A stretch of 9,454 nucleotides of DNA from Desulfobacula sp. (GCA_018702715.1 JABIYQ010000491.1:1-9454), one strand, 5' to 3'; positions 1-5,933 are shown, numbered from the stretch's first letter. Numbers and translations: made by a program. The notes: generated by a model from the sequence alone, not told the origin.

Positions 1-613
1 CAAGAGATGACAGGTTTAAAAGTTGGCCTGTCCGGCCGGCACACATTTTTAAAAATAGCTGAAACTGTCCAAGATTTGATATGTTTTTTATGGTTCTCAC
101 ATCCCGTTCAATATAGGTTTGCACATAGCCGGGATAAAACTCATGTGGCTGGAGGTTCATCTTATACAGCCTTGGATAAAATCCATTAAAAAGGTATTCT
201 TCATAATGTTCAAACCTCTTAAGGGCATGGATTTCATTCAGGGAAAACGGAAGCAATCTTAAAACAGCAGTTCTGCCGGCAAGGGACTGGGTGATTTTTT
301 CAAATAAAAGGAAATCACTGGACCCTGTGAGAATAAACTGGCCGGGTTCATCTGTTTTATCAATCATGGTTTGAATATATGAAAAAAGATGGGGTGCTTT
401 TTGAGCTTCATCAATCAGTGCGCTTGGATATGTTTGTAAAAATCCCCTGGGATCCTGGCTGGCAAACATCTGCATATCCGGATCTTCACATGAAATATAC
501 GGTTTTTCAGGAAATGCATGCTGAACAAGGGTTGATTTCCCGGATTGCCTGGGGCCGGTTAACGTATTTTTGGACAGATTGAAACTTAAAAATTCAATTT
601 GTCCAGATCGGTG
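1..613 (-). pseudogene. DUF4143/AAA_14-family ATPase, 5'-truncated, runs off the left edge
   Basis: Seen: the minus strand is open from 613 to the window edge and reads as an AAA_14 ATPase. The Walker A motif GPRQSGKST lies at about 530-556, a Walker B-like ALIDEAQ at about 401-421, a sensor-like LTGSSDF near 311-328, and the DUF4143-type TYIERDVR near 92-117. Family knowledge: these proteins have an N-terminal P-loop ATPase and a C-terminal DUF4143 domain; their cellular role is poorly defined and they are common in accessory and TA-rich regions. The C-terminal half lies outside the window. Odd: no ATG or GTG exists between the in-frame TGA at 614-616 and Walker A; only poor candidates (CTG, ATT) occur. 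The frame begins inside the RAYT 1 left repeat, so the native start and promoter appear to be lost. It could still be translated from a rare start, but I favour a 5'-truncated gene. Confidence 0.75.
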
Positions 614-638
614 TCAGGCCTGCCTTTTTGATGTTATT
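610..638 (+). repeat. Left inverted repeat of RAYT unit 1
   Basis: It begins GGTGTCAGGCCTGCC and continues TTTTTGATGTTATT. It matches the reverse complement of 1699-1727 with two mismatches. The outer part is the same as in the RAYT 2-type repeats, apart from T for G at the third base, but the inner part is different. Confidence 0.85.
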
Positions 639-719
639 GGGGAAAAAGCAAACGGGATTTGATTTTTTTATTTGCAGTGGTATAGTGTGGATTATACTCG
701 ACATAATTTTTTTATATCA

Positions 720-751
720 GTATTATTAATAATACGATAATACACTATAAT
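720..751 (+). promoter_or_regulatory. Putative promoter and palindromic operator for RAYT 1
   Basis: A perfect 16-bp palindrome GTATTATTAATAATAC occupies 720-735. A promoter-like TTATTA (723-728) and TATAAT (746-751) with a 17-nt spacer overlaps it. In addition, TATAGTGT at 681-688 is repeated in inverted orientation as ACACTATA at 742-749 across the -10 region. This suggests that a DNA-binding protein, possibly the RAYT itself, controls the transposase. The -35 box is weak and the surroundings are AT-rich, so the assignment is tentative. Confidence 0.45.
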
Positions 752-766
752 TGCGGTAAATATGCC

Positions 767-1723
767 ATGGCAAGAAAACCTCGTATCCATTACCCTGGTG
801 CTGTGTATCATGTCATGCTCAGGGGGAATGCAAAACAGGCTGTTTTCCAGGGGTCTGAAGAATACAGCAGTTTTGAAGATATACTGGCCCAGGGAATGGA
901 CCAGTATGAGCTAGTGCTTCACGCTTACTGCTGGATGAAAAACCATGTCCATATGGCCTTGCAGGTTACAGAACAGCCACTTTCTAAATTGATGCAGAAT
1001 CTTTCCCAGCGATATACTCACTGGTTCAATAAGAGATATGACAGGGTCGGGCATTTGTTCCAGGGCAGATATAAGGCCATTCTTGTCCAGAAAGACGGCT
1101 ATATGGCAGAGTTGATTCGCTATATCCATCTCAATCCAGTGCGGGCGCAAATCGTAAAGTATCCCGAGCAATACCCTTTGAGTAGCCATAATGCCTATGC
1201 CGGACGGATCAAAGTCCCTGAATGGCTGAAGATTGAGATGGGTCTGTCTCAGTTCGGCAGGACCGAATCCGATGCTCGGGCTTCCTATCTGCATTTTATG
1301 GGTCAGACAACGAACAAGGAGGTTTTAAACCAGCTTCGCATAGGCAGCAGCCGTGAAAACCGGATATTGGGCAGTAATGATTTTATCCTGGATGTGCTGC
1401 GGAAGAATTATGAAAAAGCTTTTGTCGATATCACCATGGAAAGGCTTTTTGATATTGTGGCAGGGATTTATGATGTCCTCCCCCAGGAGATCAGCAGTGC
1501 TGGCCGCCGGCGGCACGTGGTTGAGGCAAGAGCCATGGCAGTAATGGCTGGAATGGACTGCTGCGGTTTTCTGCTGACCGATTTGGCCCGATATGTTAAT
1601 CGGGAGATGTCCTCATTGGGCCGGCAGGTAAAAAGAGTCAGAATCAGGATGAAAAGATCTCTGTCTATGCGCACAAAGATGAATATGATTACAGCTCAAA
1701 TAACGTCAAAAAGGCAGGCCTGA
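767..1723 (+). CDS. REP-associated tyrosine transposase (RAYT 1), Y1/HUH family
   Basis: Role known for the family: a single-strand-specific HUH endonuclease related to the IS200/IS605 TnpA, which nicks and rejoins REP-type hairpin DNA through a phosphotyrosine link. Seen: the typical N-terminus RIHYPGAVYHVMLRGN (residues 6-21), the metal-binding HVH at 60-62 within WMKNHVHMAL, and the helix LIRYIHLNPVRA with the likely catalytic Tyr at 119. Residues about 245-290 (a GRRRHVVEARAMAV segment followed by LTDLARYVNRE) resemble a DnaA domain IV-type helix-turn-helix. At 318 aa it matches the DnaA_C-containing RAYT class. ATG 767 keeps the conserved start MARKPRIHYP, although no good Shine-Dalgarno precedes it. 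The last codons (SKRQA and TGA) lie in the right inverted repeat. It is a clear paralogue of the gene at 5926-6888. Confidence 0.93.
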   Translation: MARKPRIHYPGAVYHVMLRGNAKQAVFQGSEEYSSFEDILAQGMDQYELVLHAYCWMKNHVHMALQVTEQPLSKLMQNLSQRYTHWFNKRYDRVGHLFQGRYKAILVQKDGYMAELIRYIHLNPVRAQIVKYPEQYPLSSHNAYAGRIKVPEWLKIEMGLSQFGRTESDARASYLHFMGQTTNKEVLNQLRIGSSRENRILGSNDFILDVLRKNYEKAFVDITMERLFDIVAGIYDVLPQEISSAGRRRHVVEARAMAVMAGMDCCGFLLTDLARYVNREMSSLGRQVKRVRIRMKRSLSMRTKMNMITAQITSKRQA

Positions 1724-1727
1724 CCCC
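1699..1727 (-). repeat. Right inverted repeat of RAYT unit 1
   Basis: This is the inverted copy of 610-638. It ends GGCAGGCCTGACCCC, and the TGA at 1721-1723 inside it is the stop codon of the transposase gene. Confidence 0.85.
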
Positions 1728-1755
1728 ACTAAGTTTTAAAGCAAGGAGATTCCTG

Positions 1756-2001
1756 ATGAAAGCAACAGTGGTTGATTTAAGATATAAGATGAATGATGTG
1801 CTTAAAGCACTCGATAGAAATGAACAAGTAACGGTTCTCTATCGTGGTAAAATCAAAGGAATTCTTATGCCTGCTGAAAAACAGATTACTCATTTGAAGA
1901 TTTCTGAGCATCCTTTTTTTGGTATGCTTGCCTCAAGCACTAGCAGATCTGTTTTGGATGAATTGGATACATTAAGGGGTTCCAGGTACAATGATATTTG
2001 A
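1756..2001 (+). CDS. Phd/YefM-like antitoxin
   Basis: Seen: 81 aa beginning MKATVVDLRYKMNDVLKALDRNEQVTVLYRGK. This is the usual Phd/YefM pattern: a short N-terminal strand, a helix ending in a basic region, then the V-T-V-L-Y-R-G-K and G-I-L-M-P strands. The C-terminal half (HPFFGMLAS onwards) is the segment that wraps the toxin in relatives. A good ribosome binding site AAGGAG (1743-1748) lies 7 nt before ATG 1756. Its end overlaps the start of the PIN gene by 11 nt, as usual for translationally coupled TA pairs. Only 28 bp separate it from the RAYT 1 repeat and no promoter is visible there, so it may be read from RAYT 1 or be silent. Its partner toxin is truncated, so the module is probably an orphan antitoxin. 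Confidence 0.8.
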   Translation: MKATVVDLRYKMNDVLKALDRNEQVTVLYRGKIKGILMPAEKQITHLKISEHPFFGMLASSTSRSVLDELDTLRGSRYNDI

Positions 2002-2215
2002 TACTGATATTTTTATATGGGCGCAAAGAGGCAATGAAAAAGCAGCAGCGCTGATGCAAAAAACCCAGGAGAAATATCTTTCCATCCAGACCTACATGGA
2101 ACTTTTACAATGTGCTAAAAATAAAATTCAGCATAAACATGTAAAGGACTTTTTAAGCTCTTTTGGGTTTATTGTTCTCCCTTTGACTGAAAATATCGGG
2201 AATAGCAGGGTCTGA
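1991..2215 (+). pseudogene. PIN-domain toxin (VapC-like), C-terminally truncated
   Basis: Seen: 74 codons starting MIFDTDIFIWAQRG, with the first PIN acidic residue at D4 and a conserved-type Glu at 37 in SIQTYMELLQCA. VapC-type RNases are usually about 125-140 aa and need further acidic residues in the second half; these are absent. The frame ends SRV and TGA inside the palindrome CAGGGTCTGACCCTG (2206-2220). Translation of the DNA after the palindrome shows no PIN continuation. The family would cut RNA as a TA toxin; this copy has lost part of its active site and is almost certainly inactive. It follows the Phd-like antitoxin with an 11-nt overlap, so it is the remnant of that antitoxin's partner. 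Confidence 0.8.
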
Positions 2216-2220
2216 CCCTG
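2206..2220. repeat. Short GGGTC/GACCC palindrome at the toxin truncation point
   Basis: CAGGGTC, a central T, and GACCCTG form a 15-nt palindrome with 7-bp arms. It resembles the two outer tips of the repeat family placed almost end to end, and could be the scar of a collapsed element. It supplies the TGA that ends the PIN remnant. Confidence 0.6.
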
Positions 2221-2369
2221 ATAAGCTATTGTTTTTATATGGAATGTTGCTTGAAATATGGGTCAAAATGGTCTTAGGGTGTGCTTTTTGTGGGTAAAAA
2301 GGGGCTTTTAAGGTTTTAAGATTTAAGTTTTAGGGTGAATGGTGAATGAAAAGCATGAGTTTAATATCT

Positions 2370-2398
2370 TTGACTACAACAAATAGTTTTGGTATCCT
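2370..2398 (+). promoter_or_regulatory. Promoter of the antitoxin/RelE operon
   Basis: TTGACT (2370-2375) and TATCCT (2393-2398) are separated by 17 nt, about 35 bp before the antitoxin start. The rest of the gap 2221-2421 holds no gene that I can see. It contains an AT-rich run with repeated TTTTAAG-like words (about 2306-2336) and a tandem GGTGAAT pair (about 2335-2349). Confidence 0.6.
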
Positions 2399-2433
2399 AT
2401 GGGCAATCGTCAACGTGAAAGATGGAGAGAAAC

Positions 2434-2631
2434 ATGCAACTTCTCACAGAAAAAAAACACAAAGAGCTGATAAAAGCATCATTATTAGAGATAATGACTG
2501 AAAATAAAGAATTCTTTAAAGAAATTTTTTTAGAGATTATTGAAGATGCAGGTATGGTGAATGCTATTCAAGAGGGCCGAATTAATAAGTTTGTGGATGA
2601 AAAGAATATTATGGCTATTTTAGAAGGTTAA
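2434..2631 (+). CDS. Small antitoxin partner of the RelE-type toxin
   Basis: Seen: 65 aa, mostly helical and charged, beginning MQLLTEKKHKELIKASLLEIM and ending VDEKNIMAILEG. I chose ATG 2434 because GGAGAG at 2424-2429 sits 4-5 nt upstream; an in-frame ATG at 2422 would add four residues but lacks a comparable ribosome binding site. The pattern of an acidic helical N-terminus plus a short C-terminal segment with EGRINKFVD and ILEG is common in small antitoxins encoded directly before RelE/ParE toxins. The stop codon is 2 nt before the toxin start, indicating one operon. A promoter-like sequence lies at 2370-2398. The family name is not certain; the antitoxin role is inferred from position and size. 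Confidence 0.72.
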   Translation: MQLLTEKKHKELIKASLLEIMTENKEFFKEIFLEIIEDAGMVNAIQEGRINKFVDEKNIMAILEG

Positions 2632-2633
2632 GC

Positions 2634-2900
2634 GTGCAAATAAAGTACGAAGCCAAATTTGAAAAAGATTTAAAAAAAATTCAAGACACCAATCTTTTAA
2701 AGCGTTTAAAAAAACTTATTCATACTATTCAAAAATCTAACTCTACGATTGATATTCCTCATATAAAAAAACTTAAAGGCCACGATTCTTTTTATAGGAT
2801 CAAAATAGGCGATTATAGAATCGGCTTTGAACTGCTTAATGAAGAATTAATTCTAACCAGAATCCTCCATAGAAAAAAAATTTATCGCTATTTCCCTTAA
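2634..2900 (+). CDS. RelE/ParE-superfamily toxin
   Basis: Seen: 88 aa with the canonical order of a RelE fold: an N-terminal strand (QIKYEAKFEKDLKKI), two helices, then KLKGHDSFYRIKIGDYRIGFEL and the end motif ILTRILHRKKIYRYF. Conserved basic and aromatic positions are present: K46/K48, R55, R62, R80 and Y84. RelE relatives cut mRNA in the ribosomal A site, while ParE relatives target gyrase; the HRKKIYRYF ending favours the RelE/YoeB-like side, but this is not decisive. The start is GTG 2634, two bases after the antitoxin stop, so translation is probably coupled. The length is normal for the family and there are no interruptions, so the pair looks functional. A diverged repeat tip begins 19 nt after its stop. 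Confidence 0.88.
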   Translation: MQIKYEAKFEKDLKKIQDTNLLKRLKKLIHTIQKSNSTIDIPHIKKLKGHDSFYRIKIGDYRIGFELLNEELILTRILHRKKIYRYFP

Positions 2901-2919
2901 TTAGCAGAATGAATAACAT

Positions 2920-2964
2920 GGGGTCAGGCTTTCTTTATTGTGGTTATTTGGGGTAAAGTATTAA
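2920..2964 (+). repeat. Diverged repeat tip, third subfamily
   Basis: It starts GGGGTCAGGC like the other tips, then differs, and regains identity at GGGTAAAGTATT (2951-2962). That word lies 31 nt from the tip start, exactly as in elements A and B (5483 and 7257). No matching inverted end is visible before 3152, so this is a solo or decayed left end. Confidence 0.65.
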
Positions 2965-3004
2965 ACCTCTTTGGGCAAGATATTTTTATCTTTCAGATCA
3001 ACAG

Positions 3005-3032
3005 TTGACAGTTTAATGAAAATTGATATCAT
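3005..3032 (+). promoter_or_regulatory. Promoter upstream of the DUF2442 gene
   Basis: TTGACA (3005-3010) and TATCAT (3027-3032) are separated by 16 nt. A near-palindrome TTTGTTATC/GATAAACAAA at 3065-3084 lies just downstream and could be an operator or a leader hairpin. The leader to ATG 3153 would be over 100 nt. Confidence 0.55.
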
Positions 3033-3152
3033 TAACAAAAAGGTTAAAAATAATTTTTATAAGGTTTGTTATCAGATAAACAAAGATAATTAAGGAATGG
3101 ATGATACATGCCTAAATAATCGAGCATCAATTAAAGTTAATGGAGGTTTGGA

Positions 3153-3455
3153 ATGACTACTTCAGTGATTAAAATAGAGGTGCCAAATGCAAACGACGTT
3201 ATAGTCACAGATGATAGCCTTATAATAGAACTTGATGATGGACGGACTGTCTCTGTACCAACAGCGTGGTATCCAAGGTTGTTGAACGCATCCAAAAAAG
3301 AGAGAGAGAACTGGAGATTATTGGGAAAAGGGTGTGGAATACATTGGGAATCTCTTGATGAAGATATAAGTGTAGAAGGGATTCTTACAGGCCAACCTTC
3401 AGGTGAAAGCCAAGCTTCTTTTAAAAAGTGGATTGAATCGAGAATCGAGAAATAA
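3153..3455 (+). CDS. DUF2442 domain protein
   Basis: Seen: 100 aa with the family's hallmark blocks. IIELDDGRTVSVPTAWYPRLLNAS (24-47) is followed by an ENWRLLG block and GIHWESLDEDISVEGILTG (62-80), and the C-terminus is SFKKWIESR. Function is unknown. DUF2442 genes are small and often sit beside DUF4160 genes in TA-like accessory pairs, so a TA-type or regulatory role has been suspected; that is inference. The start ATG 3153 is well supported by GGAGG (3142-3146) 6 nt upstream. No complete DUF4160 partner is present; a three-codon ATG-CCT-AAA start at 3108 just ahead could be its vestige. A repeat tip follows 11 nt after the stop. Confidence 0.88.
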   Translation: MTTSVIKIEVPNANDVIVTDDSLIIELDDGRTVSVPTAWYPRLLNASKKERENWRLLGKGCGIHWESLDEDISVEGILTGQPSGESQASFKKWIESRIEK

Positions 3456-3466
3456 GGTAGCAAGGT

Positions 3467-3493
3467 AGGGTCAGGCCTGCATAGTTGGCTTTA
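3467..3493 (+). repeat. Solo RAYT 2-type repeat tip
   Basis: This is identical to the left tip of elements A and B except for the first base (A for G). No inverted partner is found before the next gene. The short gap to 3572 otherwise contains only a weak CCCTG/CAGGG hairpin near 3509-3523. Confidence 0.8.
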
Positions 3494-3572
3494 GTCGGAA
3501 ATAAAAACCCTGGTCCTCAGGGCCAAGATATTCACTGCCTGAAATTAGAATAATGGAGAAGGAGGTTTAAAT

Positions 3573-4691
3573 ATGGTTGAAGAAGTTTCTATGAAAAATA
3601 CTAAAAAAGAAATGCTGGAAATCATCAATACCTTGCAGCTTCAAATCAAGGAAAAGGCAAAGACAAAATTAGATCCTGAAAAGATCAAGAAAGAAACAAA
3701 AAATATCGAAACCCTGCAAAAAGCTGAGCAGGCTGCTTCCTCAGATCTAAGCACTCAGATACATAACCTCAAAATTTCCATAAACAAGGAACTTTCAGCA
3801 CTTTCTGATAAAATTGAGGCTGAAGCTGAAAAACATGAAAATCTTAACCAGGCAATTAAACTGAAACAGGATGAACTTAATGAAATTTATGGAATTGAAA
3901 AACAGGCTGCCAATTTAGCTGCCATAATAGAAGCACAAAACTATGCAAAAGAAAAATTTGAAGCTGAAATGGCACAAAATCGTGAAAACCTCACCAATGA
4001 ACTTGATGAGAACCGTATCAAACAGGAAAACAACCTGTCAGAAATTCGTGAAAAACTTGAAACCCAGATATCAGAAACTAAATTAAAATGGGAAAAAGAG
4101 AAAAAAGAATACTTAGAGGCTTTGGCTGAGGAAAAGGCTAAAACTAAAAACCAAAGAATTCGTGAAAATGAAGAATATGAATATCAGATGAAAAGGACTC
4201 AAGAAATTGAAAAGAATAAATTCTCAGACGAGATGGATATTATTGATAAGGAGATAAAACAGAAAAAAGTTGATTTTGAAAAATTTCAGCAATCAAAGAC
4301 CATTGAGCTGGATGAAAGAGAAAAACGTGTGGCTGAACAAGAACAAAAAATGGAACAATTACAGGATAAAGTGGATTCTTTTTCTGGAGAGCTTGAGAAA
4401 GCTGTAAATTCATCTGTAAAAGAAGCCCAAAAGCATATTACAGACCACTTTAAACAGGAAGAAGCTCTTCTGGTCAAAGGTTTTGAAGGAGAAAAGAATG
4501 TTCTAAAAACCAAAATTACTGCTTTGGAATCACTTACCAAAGATCAGGGCAAACAGATAGAAAAACTCAACAACCAGCAGGAGAAAGCATATAAGCAGGT
4601 CCAGGAGATTGCCGGCAAAGCAGTTGCCGGGGCTACAGAACGTCCCCAGAATATAACTGTTAGAACGGCAGAAAATGACAAAAATAGTTGA
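3573..4691 (+). CDS. Long coiled-coil protein of unknown function
   Basis: Seen: 372 aa, very rich in Glu, Lys and Gln. Almost continuous heptad-like helix runs from about residue 8 to 345, with a short non-coiled tail that starts KAVAGATERPQNITV. No signal peptide, membrane segment, P-loop or enzymatic motif is visible, so it is a probable cytoplasmic structural or scaffold protein. ATG 3573 is supported by GGAGG (3561-3565) 7 nt upstream; Met7 is a weaker alternative. It stands alone: the VapBC operon downstream has its own promoter. Similar long helical proteins are often auto-annotated as myosin-like, TolA-like or chromosome-segregation proteins purely because of composition, and I would not carry over such a name. 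No neighbouring ATPase or nuclease forms an evident operon with it. Confidence 0.8.
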   Translation: MVEEVSMKNTKKEMLEIINTLQLQIKEKAKTKLDPEKIKKETKNIETLQKAEQAASSDLSTQIHNLKISINKELSALSDKIEAEAEKHENLNQAIKLKQDELNEIYGIEKQAANLAAIIEAQNYAKEKFEAEMAQNRENLTNELDENRIKQENNLSEIREKLETQISETKLKWEKEKKEYLEALAEEKAKTKNQRIRENEEYEYQMKRTQEIEKNKFSDEMDIIDKEIKQKKVDFEKFQQSKTIELDEREKRVAEQEQKMEQLQDKVDSFSGELEKAVNSSVKEAQKHITDHFKQEEALLVKGFEGEKNVLKTKITALESLTKDQGKQIEKLNNQQEKAYKQVQEIAGKAVAGATERPQNITVRTAENDKNS

Positions 4692-4722
4692 TGGATATCA
4701 GAGATCTGATTCCATAATTTTC

Positions 4723-4759
4723 TTGACATTTTGTAGTTTGCGCCTTACCATCGAGTAAG
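4723..4759 (+). promoter_or_regulatory. vapBC promoter with inverted-repeat operator
   Basis: TTGACA (4723-4728) and TACCAT (4746-4751) are 17 nt apart. The inverted repeat CTTAC (4744-4748)/GTAAG (4755-4759) covers the -10 box, and a further GTAAGG follows at about 4773-4778. This is a plausible site for autoregulation by the VapB/VapC complex. The ribosome binding site AAGGAGGG lies at 4775-4782. Confidence 0.65.
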
Positions 4760-4788
4760 ATATCAACACTAAGTAAGGAGGGTGTATT

Positions 4789-5040
4789 ATGGCATTAGCA
4801 ACTCTCACGACAAAAGGCCAGGTTACAATTCCAAAAGCAATAAGAGATTCTCTTAAAATACAAAGCGGTGACAAGATTGAAATCATTGTTACAGAAAAAA
4901 AAAGAGAAGCCGTAATCAGGCCAATATCTAAAAAAGTAGATGACATTTTTTGCAAATTATATAAACCCGGAAGAAGTGCTGTATCTCCTGAAGCCATGGA
5001 CGATGCGATTATAAATCGAATAAAAGATCGATTTAAATGA
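4789..5040 (+). CDS. vapB: VapB-type antitoxin, AbrB/MazE-fold DNA-binding protein
   Basis: Seen: 83 aa. Residues 2-34 (a TLTTKGQVTIPKAIRD segment followed by LKIQSGDKIEIIV) are a textbook SpoVT/AbrB swapped-hairpin DNA-binding domain. The C-terminal tail (VDDIFCKLYKPGRSAVSPEAMDD) is of the kind that binds and blocks the PIN toxin in relatives. It starts at ATG 4789 with an excellent ribosome binding site, AAGGAGGG, seven bases upstream. It overlaps the toxin by four bases (ATGA, 5037-5040), indicating translational coupling. Family knowledge: VapB dimers, alone or with VapC, repress their own promoter; the inverted repeat over the -10 box at 4744-4759 fits that. It looks intact. Confidence 0.93.
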   Translation: MALATLTTKGQVTIPKAIRDSLKIQSGDKIEIIVTEKKREAVIRPISKKVDDIFCKLYKPGRSAVSPEAMDDAIINRIKDRFK

Positions 5041-5435
5041 AAGCAATTGATACAAATATTTTGATTCGGTTTTTAACGGGCGATGACGAACTGCAATCAA
5101 AAAAAGTCTATTCGATTTTCAAAATCGCTGAATCAGAAAAAAAAGAGCTGTTTGTACCTTTACCGGTAGTTTTGGAAGTTTTATGGGTCTTGGAATCTGT
5201 TTATGAAATTTCGAGGACCAAAATTTTAGAATCTATAAGTGACCTTTTATTGATGCCCATTTTGAAATTTGACCAGCAGCCCGCAGTACAGCAATTCGTG
5301 CATTCCGCACAAGGGAATAAATACGATCTTTCTGATCTGTTAATTGCACATTCTGCTAAAATAAATGGCTGCGAGTCTGTTATTACGTTTGATAAGAAAG
5401 CCTCAGGATTTAAGCTGTTTGAACTTTTAGATTAA
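5037..5435 (+). CDS. vapC: VapC-type PIN-domain ribonuclease toxin
   Basis: Seen: 132 aa, a normal length for VapC. The PIN acidic residues are all present: D5 in AIDTNILIR, E47 in VVLEVLW, D97/D100 in YDLSDLLIAHSA, and D119 in ITFDKKA. In the family these bind Mg2+/Mn2+ and cut specific RNAs, often tRNA or rRNA, when the antitoxin is degraded. The gene overlaps vapB by four bases and has no separate ribosome binding site of note, so it is translated from the same message. It is one of two complete TA pairs in the window. The 445-bp repeat element A begins 16 nt after its stop without damaging the frame. Confidence 0.93.
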   Translation: MKAIDTNILIRFLTGDDELQSKKVYSIFKIAESEKKELFVPLPVVLEVLWVLESVYEISRTKILESISDLLLMPILKFDQQPAVQQFVHSAQGNKYDLSDLLIAHSAKINGCESVITFDKKASGFKLFELLD

Positions 5436-5451
5436 AATCTGTGAAAAACCT

Positions 5452-5478
5452 GGGGTCAGGCCTGCATAGTTGGCTTTA
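5452..5478 (+). repeat. Left terminal inverted repeat of element A
   Basis: It begins GGGGTCAGGCCTGC, followed by a RAYT 2-type inner half ending TTGGCTTTA. It is identical to 7226-7252. Confidence 0.9.
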
Positions 5479-5869
5479 GAGAGGGTAAAGTATTGAGAAT
5501 TAAAACTCCAAAGCCCATGCAATAGACAAATAATATTAAAAGGATGTGAAATTATTCCCCTGACTGAAAGATACAATATCTAAAGAATTTTAACTTACCT
5601 CGCATTCTAACCCGCCATTCCTGTTTTCCTTAATCCATCCATAAAATTATAGACGTTCGTAAGATATAGAAACCTAAAAAAAACTGTAGTCCAAGAACCC
5701 CAAATGCCTTTGAATAAAGCACTCTTTTGCCCGATTGCTGGGGAATATGATCGAAATATTCAATATATTCATCTGGTTACAATTTTCATCTTCCTTGCAT
5801 TAAAAGCAAATATCATATTTTTCAAAGGTCTCCCTGTCTTTGGCTGAGGTATCAAGCATTGTTGCTCGA

Positions 5870-5896
5870 TAAAGCCAACAATGCAGGCCTGACCCC
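5870..5896 (-). repeat. Right terminal inverted repeat of element A
   Basis: Inverted copy of 5452-5478 with one difference (CAACAATGC instead of CAACTATGC). With the preceding GCATTGTTG at 5856-5864 it forms a perfect 9-bp stem with an 11-nt loop, so the right tip can fold by itself. Confidence 0.88.
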
Positions 5897-5906
5897 GTGA
5901 CCCCGT

Positions 5907-5933
5907 AAAGGAGGAGGTATGAGCGGTGACTAG
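5907..5933 (+). promoter_or_regulatory. Strong ribosome binding site and four-codon leader frame before RAYT 2
   Basis: AAAGGAGGAGGT (5907-5918) is a strong Shine-Dalgarno. It is followed directly by ATG AGC GGT GAC TAG (5919-5933), a four-residue frame, inside which the RAYT 2 start GTG (5926) lies in another frame, eight bases after GGAGG. The ATG frame cannot be the transposase start. Confidence 0.55.

Larger units (their letters stand above)
610..1727 (+). mobile_element. RAYT unit 1, transposase gene between 29-bp inverted repeats
   Basis: Seen: the segment starts at 610 with a repeat that is the reverse complement of 1699-1727 at 27 of 29 positions, and it contains a single Y1-transposase gene. 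Total length is 1118 bp. The left arm holds about 130 bp of AT-rich DNA with palindromes and a promoter-like sequence; the right repeat overlaps the end of the transposase gene. On its left it cuts into the minus-strand ATPase; on its right an antitoxin gene begins 28 bp later. Inference: the whole segment could move as a unit, although RAYTs are usually regarded as domesticated relatives of IS200/IS605 transposases that spread REP sequences rather than themselves. I see no obvious target-site duplication, as expected for this chemistry. Confidence 0.65.
5452..5896. mobile_element. Element A, 445-bp non-autonomous RAYT-associated element
   Basis: Seen: bounded by 27-bp terminal inverted repeats (5452-5478 and 5870-5896, one mismatch). 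Bases 5452-5674 align without gaps to element B 7226-7448 with about 7 mismatches, and 5831-5896 aligns to 7449-7510 with a 4-nt gap. The central 156 bp (5675-5830) is present only here. No substantial gene is encoded; a 48-codon open stretch on the minus strand (5630-5776) has no start codon. It lies between vapC and RAYT 2. Inference: a MITE-like passenger mobilised by RAYT 2, whose own 3' repeat has the same sequence. A possible RAYT 2 promoter in its right part could not be identified. This also accounts for the gene-free stretch 5436-5925. Confidence 0.8.

Noticed and set aside
7..582. Plus-strand ORFs at 7-189 and 379-582
   Set aside because: They lie opposite the minus-strand ATPase frame, which carries Walker A, Walker B and DUF4143 motifs; the plus frames show none.
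911..1674. Several minus- and plus-frame ORFs inside RAYT 1
   Set aside because: They are shadows of a clearly conserved transposase gene, with no ribosome binding site or recognisable protein features.
3137..3463. Minus-strand 108-codon ORF opposite DUF2442
   Set aside because: The plus-strand frame is a recognisable family with a good ribosome binding site; the minus frame is its shadow.
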